Below are positions 11,800 to 24,080 of a stretch of DNA of 64,000 nucleotides, in pieces. How positions within the stretch are numbered: the stretch's first letter is position 1; the number at the start of each line of letters is the position of its first letter. The notes under the pieces were generated by a model that worked only from the letters and a program-made list of their open reading frames with translations, searched no databases and had not been told where the DNA came from. Location: NCBI GenBank assembly GCA_019426215.1, contig CM033393.1, positions 4,436,046 to 4,500,045 on the forward strand. Reading direction: 5' to 3'. The DNA comes from Buddleja alternifolia. Lineage: Eukaryota; Streptophyta; Magnoliopsida; Lamiales; Scrophulariaceae. A program made the translations under genes and the position numbers.

Positions 11800-13049
11800 G
11801 TGGTATCAAAGCCAAATTTGTTGGCTTCGTTGATTTTGTTTGCGTGATTTGCATGTTTGATTTGATTATCATGTTAATTGCGTAATTGGTGATTTCGAAT
11901 TATCAAGAGTGGATTGAAAAATTTGTTTTTGTTTGGAAAAAAATTCTGAAGTTGTAATTGGATTGAAATCGTTTTATTTGGAATTTGATTCTAATCGGGA
12001 TTAATAAATCTGGAAGCACAAAATCTGAATTTTGTGTAATACTTTTATTAGGCTGTAAATTGATATTTGTTTGAAGGCTTTGAATCACTTTGTCATGGAT
12101 TAAAAATCTGGAGAATTTGAAAAATTGTTTTTTGATCGAACTGAAATTTCTGGAAATTTAATTCGCAAAAGGGATCTCACCACTATTCCCGTTCTTCGGA
12201 GATAAAGGCATCGCCGATGACGACAGCTTTTTAGGATGATGAAGGCATTGCTAGAATTGTCGTTAACCACTGCTTGAATCGCCGGTGCTGCTAGTAATGG
12301 GAATTGTCGGCACGATTCAAATTTCCAGATATGGTCTTTACCATTGATGACCACGAAGATGCTGGAATGCGTCAAAGTGACCGATGAAACTTGTCGATTC
12401 GGTCGTGAAAAATGGCCGCGGTACGCTGTTTAGAGGCGGCGCTGCTTGCTTCAGAGAAGACGCCGGTGGTTTCGCTAAAATCAGAAATCGCCGGAGATGG
12501 TGGCTCATGGTTGAAGCAATCGGTCTTTGAACGAGAAGCAACTATTTTCGTGCAATTCCGATGGAGGCGGTGGTCGGAGGCTTATCAGACGAAGGAAGCG
12601 GCGCGGGGCGCCATTTCCATGTCCGGCAAAGTCGCCGGTGCATCACCAGCACGATAATGACGGCGCGAATGAGGAAAAAGGCGCGCTAGGGCTGCTGTGG
12701 CCCAACACATATTAAGTTATGTGTTGGGCTTGGCCCAATGCCTAATAAATTAATAGATAGTTGGGCTTGGCCCAACCTAGAATTAATAAAAGCTATCTTG
12801 GCCCAACACTCATTAATTTCATTCATGATTTGGGCTTGACCTAGCTGGTAAGAGATACAAGCTGGGCTCGGCCCAGCAAAAATATTTTATTCGCTGGGCT
12901 TAGCCTTTGTTATTTGTGGATTATTTGGATGGGTAATAACCCATGTAGGACATGTATATTAATTTGGGTTGGACCCAACACCCTAATAATAAAATCAAGT
13001 TAGACCCAAAAAATTGGGTTTTTCCTTCTTCTTCAAATTAAAGTCTTCA

Positions 13050-13660
13050 ACTACATTAAATAGGATTTAATTTGAAATGAATTAAATTAAATTAAATTTA
13101 TATTAAATTAAATTGGTTTTAATTTACTCATCAAGATCAAACGGGATTTAATTTTGTTATTGATTGAATTGGATTTAATCTTTTCTATCAAAATTAAATT
13201 GGATTTGACTTTGTAATAAACTAAATTGGATTTAATTTATTATAAATTAAATTGGATTTGATTTATTTAAATTGAGTTGGATTTAGTTTACATATCAAAG
13301 TTAAATTAGTTTTAATTATGTACTTAATTAAATTATTTTTAATTTTATAATTGAATAAATTAGATTTAATCATTGGATTTGTGAGCCCACAGAAATTAAA
13401 CTAGATTACTTTTGATTAAATAAAATTTAGTCCTCCCATAAAAATTAGATTGGATTTAATTTCACTTGGATTGAATTAAGTTTAATCTTCTCATGAAAGT
13501 TAATTTGGATTTAATTTGCCCTTGATTAAATTAATCTTAATCTTCTAATGGAAATTAAATTGGATTTAAATTTCACTTTGATTAAATAGGATTTAGTCTT
13601 AGTGACAAAATTAAATGAGATTTAATTTTGCAATAATCAAATTGGATTTGATTAAAAAAT
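13050..13660 (+). repeat. Degenerate tandem repeat, TTAAATTGGATTTAAT type
   Basis: More than fifteen imperfect copies of a unit centred on AATTGGATTTAATTT follow each other with variable spacing inside the copia leader. The order is not strict enough for a classical satellite. Confidence 0.6.
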
Positions 13661-13773
13661 AAATTAAATTTATTTTCTATCATGTTCACCTATGTGCTTT
13701 TGTGAAATGATTGTCATATGTGATGAGATATACCTTTCATGGACTTAGGTTTTATGTTTTATGATGCATGCTT

Positions 13774-13776
<3 letters not shown>

Positions 13777-13812
<36 letters not shown>
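13777..13812. repeat. (AT)n microsatellite
   Basis: An uninterrupted AT dinucleotide run. Confidence 0.9.
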
Positions 13813-13816
<4 letters not shown>

Positions 13817-15129
13817 ATTAGCCCATTGGCTTGGACCGATCTAGATAGTCTATGAATGTGTAATAGTAGAATTGCTAGGTTTCTACGCTTTATGTGCATG
13901 TTATAAATTAATGTGCAAAGTGAGACCTTAATTAAAATATTTAAATTCTCCCAATTAAATGATACCGAGTTAGTAAAGGATATGGGACATCCTCTCCCTC
14001 CACTATGCTTAATGAAATTAAATTTACAACCAATTTGTAATGCTTCCCAGTTATGGGGGTTATGCATTTGGAAATAATTTGAAGTTTTGTTAAGTTCATG
14101 AGATGCCTTAGTCGAAGCATATTTTACCCCAAAAACCAGTCAGGTTGCAAGGTGAAATTCAAATGTTAGATTAAAGGAAATGAACTCGGGTAGTTCACAG
14201 GCTTAGAAATCGGTTAGGTTGCGGCTTTATGAATTATGCGGAAAGGTATTGAATCATTTATTGGATAAATTGGTGTAAGACACCACATTGAATAATCAGT
14301 GGGCCAAAAATTAGTTAGGTTGCAACCCACTGAATTATTTGAAGAACTCAATACTCACTACGAAATCTATCCAATGAGACTTCCGAAAATTGCAGTGGGA
14401 GTGCGATGTTTCGAAAAATATAGTGGGAACCAAGTAAAATTAAAATTCTAGTTTTACTTGTGTACATTTTAAACATCCTAATTGAACTTGTTTATTTTTT
14501 GCGTTTATTTAATATCTCTCTTAGAAATAAAACCCGTTTAAAAATTATGTTAGAGAATTTTGTCTGTACTGGCCTAACCAAATCAACTGACTTAGAAACT
14601 TGAGGAAGGTCCTCAGTTTAGAGTCATTGATTTGTATGCTTGAGCCAAGCATTACTTAAGTCTAAATATGGGACGATGAGTAGGGCTTATATATGAGGCA
14701 CACTCGACATGGAACCATTTGTTTTGGAAACAATTGTTCTATGACCGGATTTCTCAACTTCTCTTATTCTACATTCGAGAGCTAGTACTCATGTTTGAAG
14801 AATTAGGAAGAAGTACAAAGGCTGAAAAAACAAGAGGTGATCAATATTGGAACCAGCCATGATGTCGGGTGTATCCACATATGATCCACCTCTGTTCTTT
14901 TTGAAATTCTGAACACGTTTAGATGATTGATTAGTTTTATCAAATGGCATTAAGAAAGTTATCGTTTTCTGACTTAGTCAAGAAATGATGCTTCTTTAAG
15001 TCTGGTAATAACTTGCATGGCATTTGTTTTAGAAATAGATGTAGGAACATACATCCTTACTAAAATTGTTAACACTATTTGAAAGTCCAGAATTAGTACA
15101 CTGTGAACACATAAACTAGAGAACGCAGT

Positions 15130-15590
15130 ATGCTCAAAACAAACTAGAGGAATTGTTTGGCACCTAAGATTAGGTCATGCCTTATGAGCATAAGATTCAC
15201 TAGTTAGGAGAAACGTTGGGGTACAAGCCCATTGGGTTTGGATAGGAATCCAAACCTAAGAATCTTATCTCATAGGCAAGATGACCAAATCTCCCTTCAC
15301 TGGGAAAATATTAAAGGCCCACTCAAGTTCTAAAGTTTGTTCGTATTGACGTCTATGGTTGAAAATATGGTATCATATTAAGACACTACAATTGGATTGT
15401 AATGTCAAGTATATGATTTCCTAAATTCAACCCGTTCTGAGAGAACGTAGCATAGTTTCACAGCTAATACTTTCAGCATCTCTACAGTTGAATAGGGTAG
15501 TAGTATGCAAGAACGAGGCATTGTTGGACATGACTCATTCTGCTAAGCTACATAGAATTATGACATGCTAGAGGCTAACGTGCTTTTGTA
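15130..15590 (+). pseudogene. copia integrase, N-terminal part, broken
   Basis: At about 15145-15180 the sequence reads WHLRLGHA, the start of the copia GAG-pre-integrase zinc finger. It continues with GKMTKSPFTGK and a damaged start of the catalytic core. Stops are frequent. The segment is cut at about 15590 by an unrelated insert, and the C-terminal part resumes at about 17040. Confidence 0.7.
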
Positions 15591-17040
15591 GCAAGTGCAC
15601 TAGTCGTGTGTAGTAATAAGTGGACGGTAAGTCCGGGTTGTCGAACCTCAAGGACTAGTTATTTAGTTTATGATTTTCGATAACAAAAGGAAGTAAATTA
15701 GAGATTTAACTAAAAAGGAAAGTAGAATAAGCTAAAGTGAAAGTAAAGAGAGATTAAACTTCCAAGGTGGAGAGGTGACTAAGGCTCATGTTCGGGCACA
15801 TGTTGCGTATTGCTATCCTAAGATCATTACCAATTCATTAGACATACATTGCTATGGTGAAAGCTCCTAAGGTAAAGAATAACCGATGTCTCGTGATAGA
15901 CTCCTATACTTAAATGGCGGTTTCCTAAGTATATCTACCTGGAAATCTAACCACTAAGCATGCATTAAAGAACTAGAGCTTTCTCGATTAAAATCGAGCG
16001 ACTTCACCCGGGAATCTTTACCTATGTCTAGGGCAATTCCTATATGGTCGGTGATGTTGTGAAATTCTTGTACCCTAAGTCAATTTTCTCTCGAATAATT
16101 CACCTAGGCATGATATCAAACACATGGTGATCAAACATGTGTAAGACATTCAACCACAAAATCACAACACATAGCAATACACGAATTGAAATGGAAAACG
16201 ATCTCTTTATTACAACACTAACAACATGGCCTTCTCATGGCCAAAGTTCAACAATTTAGCTCATAAAATGCATAAGGGAAAATCTAAGCATAAGATCCAT
16301 GTTCATAGACAAAGATGAATCTAAAGCTAAGAAACACCCTATGTTGAATTGATGATTGAATCTTTAATTGGAGGCTTGAATCTCTTATTTTCCTTCTCTT
16401 TTGCTCTTCTAAAGTGATAAAAAGTGAGGTTCCAATCCCAAGAAATCCCCAAAATTCACTTAGAATTCGAACCCCCCCTCTTCTTGATTTCATTTTTGGC
16501 CTTTATACCTTCAAAACCGCTGTACCGGCGCCCAAGTGTGGCCTAAGTGGCACCTAGGTGCGGCCCAGGTGGCCGAAGTGGCTTGGGGAATAAGTTAACC
16601 GAAGCCTAGGCGCGGATAAGGTGGCGTATAGGCGCCACAGTGCGAAGTCTTAACCGTTTTCTTGTTTTTTAGCGTAGCAATCGTGTTTTCTTCATAACTT
16701 TCTCCACGGACCTCGGATTTGGATGATTCAAATTGCCACGTGAAGCCAAGACGGAGATATACAACTTTATAGAAGAAAACATCCTGAAATTCGATTTCAA
16801 AATATACTGAAATACTGTGTTTTGTGCACTTTACGTCAATTGCAGTGATTTTCCACCTTTACTCAATAAGCACATAGGTAATACGCATATGTGCATAAAT
16901 CAAGCGATAAATAAATCTAAAACATAAACGTAAGGGCTTTAAAACATAAATGTAAGGGCTTTAAAACATAAATGTAAGGGCTTAAAAACATGTAAAAATG
17001 ACTCTTATTAAATTACCCAATTCATAGTGAGTCTTGCGCT
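15590..17040. mobile_element. Unclassified ~1.4-kb insert in the copia integrase
   Basis: The copia protein sense stops at about 15590 and resumes at about 17045, so the sequence between is an insertion. It starts close to AAGTGCACTAGTCGTG and has a GC-richer part near 16510-16640. Three direct copies of a unit like AACATAAATGTAAGGGCTTT lie at about 16918-16985. I see no LTR pair, transposase or reverse transcriptase, and could not fix the exact ends or a target duplication. The class is unknown. Confidence 0.45.
16918..16985 (+). repeat. Three tandem copies of a ~23-bp unit
   Basis: The unit is close to AAAACATAAATGTAAGGGCT. The first copy has ACGTAAGG in place of ATGTAAGG. Confidence 0.75.
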
Positions 17041-17270
17041 TCTCATAGGTTCATCTTGAATATATGTCCCTCCAAATGCATTCCTAAGGCACCATACCAG
17101 ATGTGGCGCCAATGGAAGCCTGATCTTACACACGTGACGGTATGGGAATTCTCAACCTACATAGAAAAGATAAAGGTAAATAATCTGGAGGCTTGGTCCT
17201 TAGAAGGACGTTTTGTTAGTTATCCCAAAGATTCAGCGGGAGAACTCTTTCTACCTACATGATGATCAGG
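17040..17270 (+). pseudogene. copia integrase, C-terminal part
   Basis: The segment reads CPSKCIPKAPYQMWRQWKPD and then EFSTYIEKIKVNNLEAWSLE and FVSYPKDSAG. This corresponds to the copia core end and C-terminal region (consensus P-S-K-x-x-x-x-T-P-Y-E-M-W and F-I-G-Y-P-K-E). The frame is open for 68 codons, then lost. Confidence 0.75.
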
Positions 17271-17759
17271 GGATCATTATGACCTTAGAGGTCTGTTGTC
17301 TCGAAGATAAGATCGTTTGAGAAATTGGAGAAGGTGGAAAGATTATTCTAAGAGAATAAAACAAAACATCTTAGGACACTACTATTCAAGGAATCAAATT
17401 AAGCCCATTAAAACACAACCACCAACGATTGATTTGGTAGAGTATCTCAGCCACCTAAGAGATATGGTTGTCGCTACAAGGAAAGCATAAGTTGTATGAT
17501 GTAGCAGAGGAAAACCAAGGATACAATCCCTCTACGTATAACAAATTGATGGTCGATGTGGACTCTACGAGAAGGTGTAAGGCTATGAAAATGAAGATGG
17601 ATTAGATGTCTTTGAATCAATCCTAGACTCTAGTAGATCGCCTCAAGAGTTTTGTACTCATCAGAGACGAATACATCTACAAGAAAAAGATTGATTTGAA
17701 TGGCAAGGCTAGGCTAATGGCGAAAATGTGTAGTCAAAAGAAGGGCACTGACTATGAGG

Positions 17760-18900
17760 AAGCCCCTTTACCACAACTATAATCAAATCCATTAGAATCT
17801 TACTTTCGATAACAACACACTAATATTATGAAAATCTGGCACGTGGATGTGAAGACTCGTTCATAAATGGATTCTTCTAGAGGGACACCTATTTGGAACA
17901 GCCCAAGGGTTTCACATTTTAGGGCGATTCTCATAAGGTCTACATGCTGTATGAATCCACTTATGGATTTAGGCGGACCTCTAGTAGTTAGAATCTTCAC
18001 TTTGATGACATAATTTAGAATTACGATATCATAAAAATGAAGAGGGACCATTTGTGTGCAATAAGGTCAGTGGGAGCGAGATATGATTTCTGGTACAATA
18101 TGTAGAGAGTGTTCTACTTATGGGAAATGATATGGGCTCATTGACTGGGTCAAGACATAAACATCGAGCATATTCTCCATGAAAGACTTGGAAGAACCAA
18201 TCTTTATCCTTATAATTGGAGATAGAGCGAATAGGATGATGGGCCCCTCCCAAGCCCTTTGCTTAGAATAAATCCTAAAGCAATTTAGGATAGAAGATCT
18301 GAGAAAGGGCTCTTTCCTAGAGAGGAAGAGCAATGGGTAGGCATAAAATATATCATGAAGTACTTGAGAAGAACTTAGGATATATTCTTCGTCTATGCCC
18401 ATGGAGAACTGATAGTGGAAGCTTTATAATTACTCGGACCTTGAGTCTGACAAAAAAGATTAAAATTCCACTTTGGGTTTGTATTCACCCTCAATTGTGG
18501 AGAAGTAACTTGGAAAGGTTCCAAATAAAGTACTCCACTAATGAGAATGTATATGAAATTGTTTTGGAGCCTTAAAGGTTGTCAAAGGAAACTGTTTGGA
18601 TTTGAAGTTCGTGGTAGAACTTCTATTGGTCCCTAGCACAGAGCTTGCATTGTCACTTTACTGTGATGAAATGAAGCTGATGCGTAGAAAAGGAATTGAG
18701 GTCTCACAAATCCAGACAAATTAATGAGAGATACAACATCTGTTGAGAGATCGTTGGAAAAGGCGATGTAGCTTTCTAGAAAATAAGCTCAGCCAATAAA
18801 ACAGCTGACCCACTCACTGGGCCACTATCACAGGCGGTGCTAGAGCGACATCTTGAGAAGATGAGTATTAAATAACATAGCGATTAGCATTGAGTGCAAG
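17760..18900 (+). pseudogene. copia reverse transcriptase and RNase H, broken
   Basis: The block IWHVDVKT (17830) followed by a shifted LEQPKGF-type segment marks the reverse transcriptase palm. The catalytic Y-V-D-D site near 18098-18109 reads YVES, so both metal-binding aspartates are lost. The next block, LLMGNDMGSLTG, is still recognisable. The RNase H end is visible at about 18600-18870 (LYCDEMKLM for the usual LYCDN motif, and a final ADPLT-like segment). Many stops and shifts are present. Confidence 0.75.
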
Positions 18901-18908
18901 TGGGAAAT

Positions 18909-20947
18909 TGTTGGAAATGTGCCCTTGATGCCCGCGAGGAGTTAGAATATAAGGCACTAGTTTGTATTCTACAACTCATTAATAATAAGGATAATTGCAT
19001 AAGATCACCCTGTGATAAGCGAAACCTGGGCCAAACACCTCTCTGTTAATTTTTTTGCTAATCACCCCTTGTGTTATTTATTATTCTACATATTCTCCCT
19101 TTTTCGATTTTTTTTGGTGTTTTTTTCCATCATAAATGTTCTAGATCCAACCCAAATTAAATAATTTATCTATTACAAACATATTTGGGGCAAAATGCAT
19201 TTGGATTGACATTTATGATGAAAAAAACACCAAAAAAACCAAAAAGGGGAGAGTATGCAGAATAAAAAATAACACAAAGGGGTGATTCGCAAAAAACTTA
19301 ACATAGGGGTGTTTGGTGTAGGTTTCACTTATCACAGAGGGATCTTATGTAATAAGCCCTTGATAATATGAAGGCAATAGTACATTGTTCGTATAATTCT
19401 TAATGGCATCTATAAGTCTTAATTGAACAACTAGTCGATGTGTGTCAAGGCAAACCTTCGCACTCCTTATAGTAGTTAAGGAGATGGGCACTAGAGGGGT
19501 TTGATACTTGATCACTTAAATGGTTCGCAAGTTGGAGAATCTCAATTGGGCATTGAGATTCATATGGACTTGTATGACACATGCTCTGACAAAGAGTGTC
19601 AGTCGAACACTATGAGATAGTGGGAGTTTGTGTCATAGATACATTGATGGGATTAGTGTATTCGAACACTGCTCGTAGTAATCTGATCGCATAGATTTTT
19701 ACTCGGTGACTGTCCGTGATTGGATTACTGATTATAATCGTATGCGTGAGCCTTAGACCTGAGAAGTCACGGTCACAGTGTGCTTGTGACGTTGGATTTT
19801 GTCATCAGAGTAGTTAGGCCCAATTCACCCATTGGTGGAGTCGACTTCGAAGTGCGTTCTAATGGGCAAGTAGCATGTGAGGTGATTGCCAAGAGGGAAT
19901 TCACTATTTCGAAAGTAAACAAGAAGTATCATATGCGATCATAGGTAAATGAGATTGAAAGTCTCTGGCCAGAGCTGATGAACTAACTCTTGTTTAGTAA
20001 TCTCAGATTACTATGATTCTTAGCATAGCATCGAGTCCTGTGAGTTTGACACATTCCATGACTCTCACTCGATCGGGATACGTCAGTGAAGAGCTTATAC
20101 TCATATGGTATTCATAATTTAGAGATTCGTAACGACATAGTCATTTCGTACTCGGTTGGGTTATGATGTGGGGCCACAGTGTCACCCACATCCTTTGGTA
20201 TCCTCCCATTGCCAATCGAGATGAACCTAATGAGTCGCGCTATAAAAGAATAGATGGGGAATTCGAGTCTTGTATTTGGAGGGTGTTTTGGTAATTTGTC
20301 CTTAGGAAGGACGAATAAATTATTTGGACTAATTAATTTAATAGAATGTCTAATGGGATTAAACATGAATAATTAAATTAATTATGTTGACTTGGTCAAC
20401 TAAAACTATTATTTATTGATTTATTTAATTAATTAATTAGAATATTAATTTAATCTATGTGTATATTTAAGTAGATTAAATATTAGATGATTAAATTAAT
20501 TGGACTAAATTGACTTGGTCAACTTAGCCCAACTAAGGTCCAAAAGCCCATGATGGGCGAGTAACTTATGGGCTTAAGTCCAACACAAGCTCTAAAGTGA
20601 ATTGAATTAATAAATTCATAACACCTAATTCACATAATGTGAAATCCTCCATCAGAAAATACAAGATAGAGAAAACTCCTCTTACTTCTTAATCTCGCCT
20701 AGCCGCCTATGGAGATTGAAGATGGAGATTTCCCGGAGTCTGTTTATGCGCGATGATCTAGAAACGGTACAATTGAACCGTTGGAGATTGAAGATTTGCG
20801 AGGATTAAAGATTGAATACGTGAAAAGGTAAGTTTTTCGTATTCATCTTTTTCTTATTTAAATCAACAAAAGCCACAAATTGATCTTGGTTTTGGAATCC
20901 GGATCTGTTTTTCATTTCCGATGCGCATGCCAACAGGATTCCCAACA
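18909..20947 (+). repeat. 3' LTR of the copia element, with nested MITE
   Basis: It begins TGTTGGAAATGTGCC and ends CCCAACA. Without the 376-bp insert at 18987-19362 its length is close to that of the 5' LTR. Confidence 0.85.
18987..19362. mobile_element. Foldback MITE inside the copia 3' LTR
   Basis: Absent from the 5' LTR, so it inserted after the copia element. It folds on itself almost end to end. The left part (GCATAAGATCACCCTGTGAT, CCAAACACCTCTCTGTTAA) is mirrored on the right by the complement of ACATAAGATCCCTCTGTGAT and CCAAACACCCCTATGTTAA. ATAAT occurs on both sides (18982-18986 and 19363-19367) and is the likely target duplication. No coding capacity. Confidence 0.8.
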
Positions 20948-22291
20948 ATTGAAACCCCCATTCTATCATTTTTGCATCTAACAGGATCCAATCATTAATA
21001 AGACGCCAAAGATAAACAGACATGGTGGGGGTAAATGAATCATTCCAAATACCACCTAATAGCTCGCGAGATAGTTTACTATATCGAACCTCTTGTCAAG
21101 TCGTCTTATGTGTGAATGCACCATTAGAAGAGAGTTTCCGTCATGGTTTATCTTGTTCACTGGTATTAAAAGACACCTCTAAGATGTGCCCATGAACATG
21201 ATCTGGAAATTCTACGAGTTTACTTGAATCCCATACTGCACCAGCCCATAACTCAGGCACACATGCATTGGAATGTCCATGCACGAGGCAAAGACCACTA
21301 TGCTTGTAACCACCAATCCACCTATCATGCCATAACTTAGCTATATCACCCAAACGTCTAATCCCCAAACCACCTTCATTTTTTGGGAGACAAATTTTCC
21401 CAGGAAGTCTAATGAATCCGAGATGAACCATCAATTGTTCCCCAAAAAAAGCATGCTAAAAGTTGTTTGATTCGATGAATGACCTCATTTGTAGGCTGAA
21501 TCACTTGTGCTAAGTGAATCGGCATTGAGTTAAGTACACTTTTAATAAGACCCAATCGCCCTCCACGATAAAGAGCATTCTTATTCCATCCCATGATACG
21601 ATTCTTGATTTTACTCGTCACTTCATCAAACAAATAATTTCTCTATTTACCCTTATATAAGAGAGCCCCAAAATAAATTATAGGCAACTTTTTTCAAATA
21701 AACCCATTAATATTTTTTTACCCCTTGAACAATCCTCAAGCTCGCATGCTTACTAATATAAAAGCTACTTTTAGAAGAACTAATCAATTGGCCTGAAGCA
21801 GATTTATATTTATGGAGGAAATCAACAAGAAGAAGTAAACCTTTAATACTCGCCTTGGTGTCATAATATCATCAGCATAAAAGAGATGAGAGACCATGAA
21901 TCCTCCCAATGACTAATATTGCAAACCTGAGCTATTTGCAAATAATTATTTATACCACAAGAAATAGCTTCGGCTCTAATGATAAACAATGTTGGGGAAA
22001 TAGGATCACCTTGACAGATACCATGAGATGACTTTAAAAATCCAGTAGTCAATCCATTAATTAAAATTGAAAACCATACACTTTCTTGTTAATTTTTCAT
22101 CAGTGTTATCCAATGCTCCGAAAACCCAAACCTTTTCATAGCTTCATAAAGAAAACTCCATTGATGTCGGTCTTACGCTTTAGCCATATCAAGTTTCAAT
22201 ATGACATTTGGAATCTTACGCTTAGAATCCAAACAATGAACCATCTCTTGAGCAAGGAGGATGTTATCACTCATTAAACTCCCTTCAATGA
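20948..22291 (-). pseudogene. LINE A fragment 2: reverse transcriptase palm to zinc finger
   Basis: Minus-strand translation gives, in order, SLMSDNILLAQEMVHCL, VILKLDMAKA, a GICQGDPISPTLFII block, the catalytic HLFYADDIM (near 21870), then GWNKNALYRGGRLGLIKSVL, KICLPKNEGGLGIRRLGD and WRLINDWILLDAKMIEWG. These are the conserved steps of a plant L1-type LINE ORF2. Both catalytic aspartates are present, but several frameshifts and stops break the frame. It continues fragment 1 across the LTR element on its right and fragment 3 across the copia element on its left. Confidence 0.85.
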
Positions 22292-22873
22292 TGTTGGGAT
22301 ATAGTGAAGTCGGATAAAAAAATAGGATTGAAAGCCAAAAAATAGAATTAAATAGAGCCAAGATGAAGACGAGATGGGTCGGGAAGTTCCGGGGTCGTGA
22401 AAGTGTCGAAACAAGTGAAGATGGACTTAAAATAGGGTGGTATTCGGGGCTACCGCGAGCTTAGCCGCAGCTACCAGTCCAGAATGTCAACAGCAAGTTT
22501 AGCCGCGGCTACTGGGCGTGGATCGAGACTTGGGGCACAAGTTAGCGAGATTTTGGGAGGATTTTGCCATATTTGAGTCCTATTTTGTTTGGGTTTGTTT
22601 CCTATTATGATAGGGATTGTTCCCTAAGTTGTTAAGGATTGTTTTCCTTATTTGTTAGGGTTTAGACTTCTTCACTATTATAAATAGTAGAACTCTCCTT
22701 GTAATTGATGGATTTACTCTTGAGAAATAAAGATGTAGTCTAGGTTGGTTCGTGGATGTTGGCAAGTTACACCGAACCATGTTAAAATTCTCGTGTCATT
22801 ATCTTCATGTTAAGGCCTAGTTTATATTATTTCTTGATTATTTCTTCGTGCTCTGATGCTACCATCCCTAAAA
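22292..22873 (+). repeat. 5' LTR of the non-autonomous element
   Basis: 582 bp. It contains a TATAAATAG promoter-like box near 22678-22688 and a polyadenylation-like AATAAAG near 22725, both repeated in the 3' LTR. Confidence 0.85.
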
Positions 22874-24080
22874 ACTAGTATCAGAGCAATAGGTTGTAGA
22901 TTTAGAAAACGCGCATATTAAATATAGGTTGATGGGGAAGCGTTTTTGGTTAAACGTCATTTTAATTGTGGGAATGATGGTAGGAGATGCAAGAATAATC
23001 AAGCTCATTTATTTCATTGCAGGGAGCGGGAATTGAGGTCGTGGTGAAGCCAGAGAAGATGACAGAGGAGGATGGGATCAATTACATTGTCAACCAAAGA
23101 AGAGTAATCACATTGAATGTTAACGGGAAAACGTTGGAAAATCGTGGTGCCAGCAGTTAGGCAGATTCGCAGCAGCGGTGGCAGATTTATGTTACCAGGG
23201 GGGTAGAACACGAAGCCAGTAGGAGCAGTTGTGGTACCAGAGACAGATTCGTCAAGCCAGAGGTTGGAGGGAAAATTGTGTTTCCGAGATGGATGAATGA
23301 GTTGTAGAGACTGGGGTCGGTAAAGTTACAATGTTAAGAAAGAAAATCCCTCAAGTCAGAGGTTAGAGTGACAGAATTGGTAACCGAGAGGGTAGAGCCG
23401 TGTAGTCGAGAGTCCAGAGGGCAGGGTTGTGGAGGAATGACCATGTAGATAAACCATGAAGACAGGAAGCAGCGCCGAGATGGGTTGATCATGGAGTCGG
23501 AAGTCCTGAAGGCAGGATGTGAATTCGGGTGGGCAGAGTCACGAAGTCGTGGGGTTTTTTGGCAGAGGGATGTGACATAGCTCGTGGAGTGGGAACTCGA
23601 TCGATGTGTCAATGACCCGAGTTAGTAATTGAAAAACTGAGTAGGCGGGTGGATCAAACATAGCTCATGCAGGGGCAGAGAGCAGATATGTGAGAGATTC
23701 AAGATTGCCGTTGAAAAAAATCCTTGGTAGAAGTATGTTAGTGGACGGGTTGACCGAGGCAGTTTGGGTTGTGAAATGTTCTAGATTTTGGAGCAACCTT
23801 TATCCGAGGGTCAGTTGGACCGAGATGGATATGACATGGTATTCAAAAGTTGGCTGATCACCAAAAGAATAGGGTAGTGGCAAAGGTTCAAAAAGAGGGG
23901 AACATTGTGCAATTAAGAGAATCTGTCAAGTGGGTAACACTAGAGGATGGGCGAGTTGATGAGATATGGGGATATCTTATGATTTTTTATCTCCATTAGG
24001 TTTGGGGATGTGCCGACTAGATCTCAAGTGGAAGTTCAAGTTGAGTTCGAGATTTTTTGATCAGTCTCTAAGTGGGAGAT

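Larger units (their letters stand above)
11800..15130 (+). other. copia leader and gag region, no readable protein
   Basis: This begins with the primer-binding site. A GC-rich patch at about 12180-12700 stands out from its AT-rich surroundings and holds chance open frames on both strands. From 12710 to 12960 the palindromic motif TGGGCTTGGCCCA recurs. From 13050 to 13660 a degenerate AAATTGGATTTAATTT unit is repeated many times. An (AT)n run follows at 13777-13812. Gag should lie between here and 15130, but I cannot read a continuous gag protein. Confidence 0.55.
10117..20947 (+). mobile_element. Degenerate Ty1/copia LTR retrotransposon
   Basis: Two related LTRs (10117-11799 and 18909-20947) start TGTTGG and end CCCAACA. 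The primer-binding site TGGTATCAAAGC at 11801 matches the initiator-methionine tRNA type used by copia elements, and the polypurine tract AAGTGGGAAAT sits directly before the 3' LTR. Integrase precedes reverse transcriptase, which is the copia order. All coding parts are heavily mutated. Both flanks are LINE A, so the element inserted into LINE A. The flanking pentamers (ATCTG left, ATTGA right) do not match, so the target duplication has been lost or the ends have recombined. Confidence 0.85.

Noticed and set aside
12100..12715. Overlapping open frames on both strands in the GC-rich patch
   Set aside because: Short, overlapping and without recognisable domains; open only because of base composition.
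10117..20947. A matching 5-bp target duplication for the copia element
   Set aside because: ATCTG and ATTGA do not match, and shifting the ends by a base does not help.
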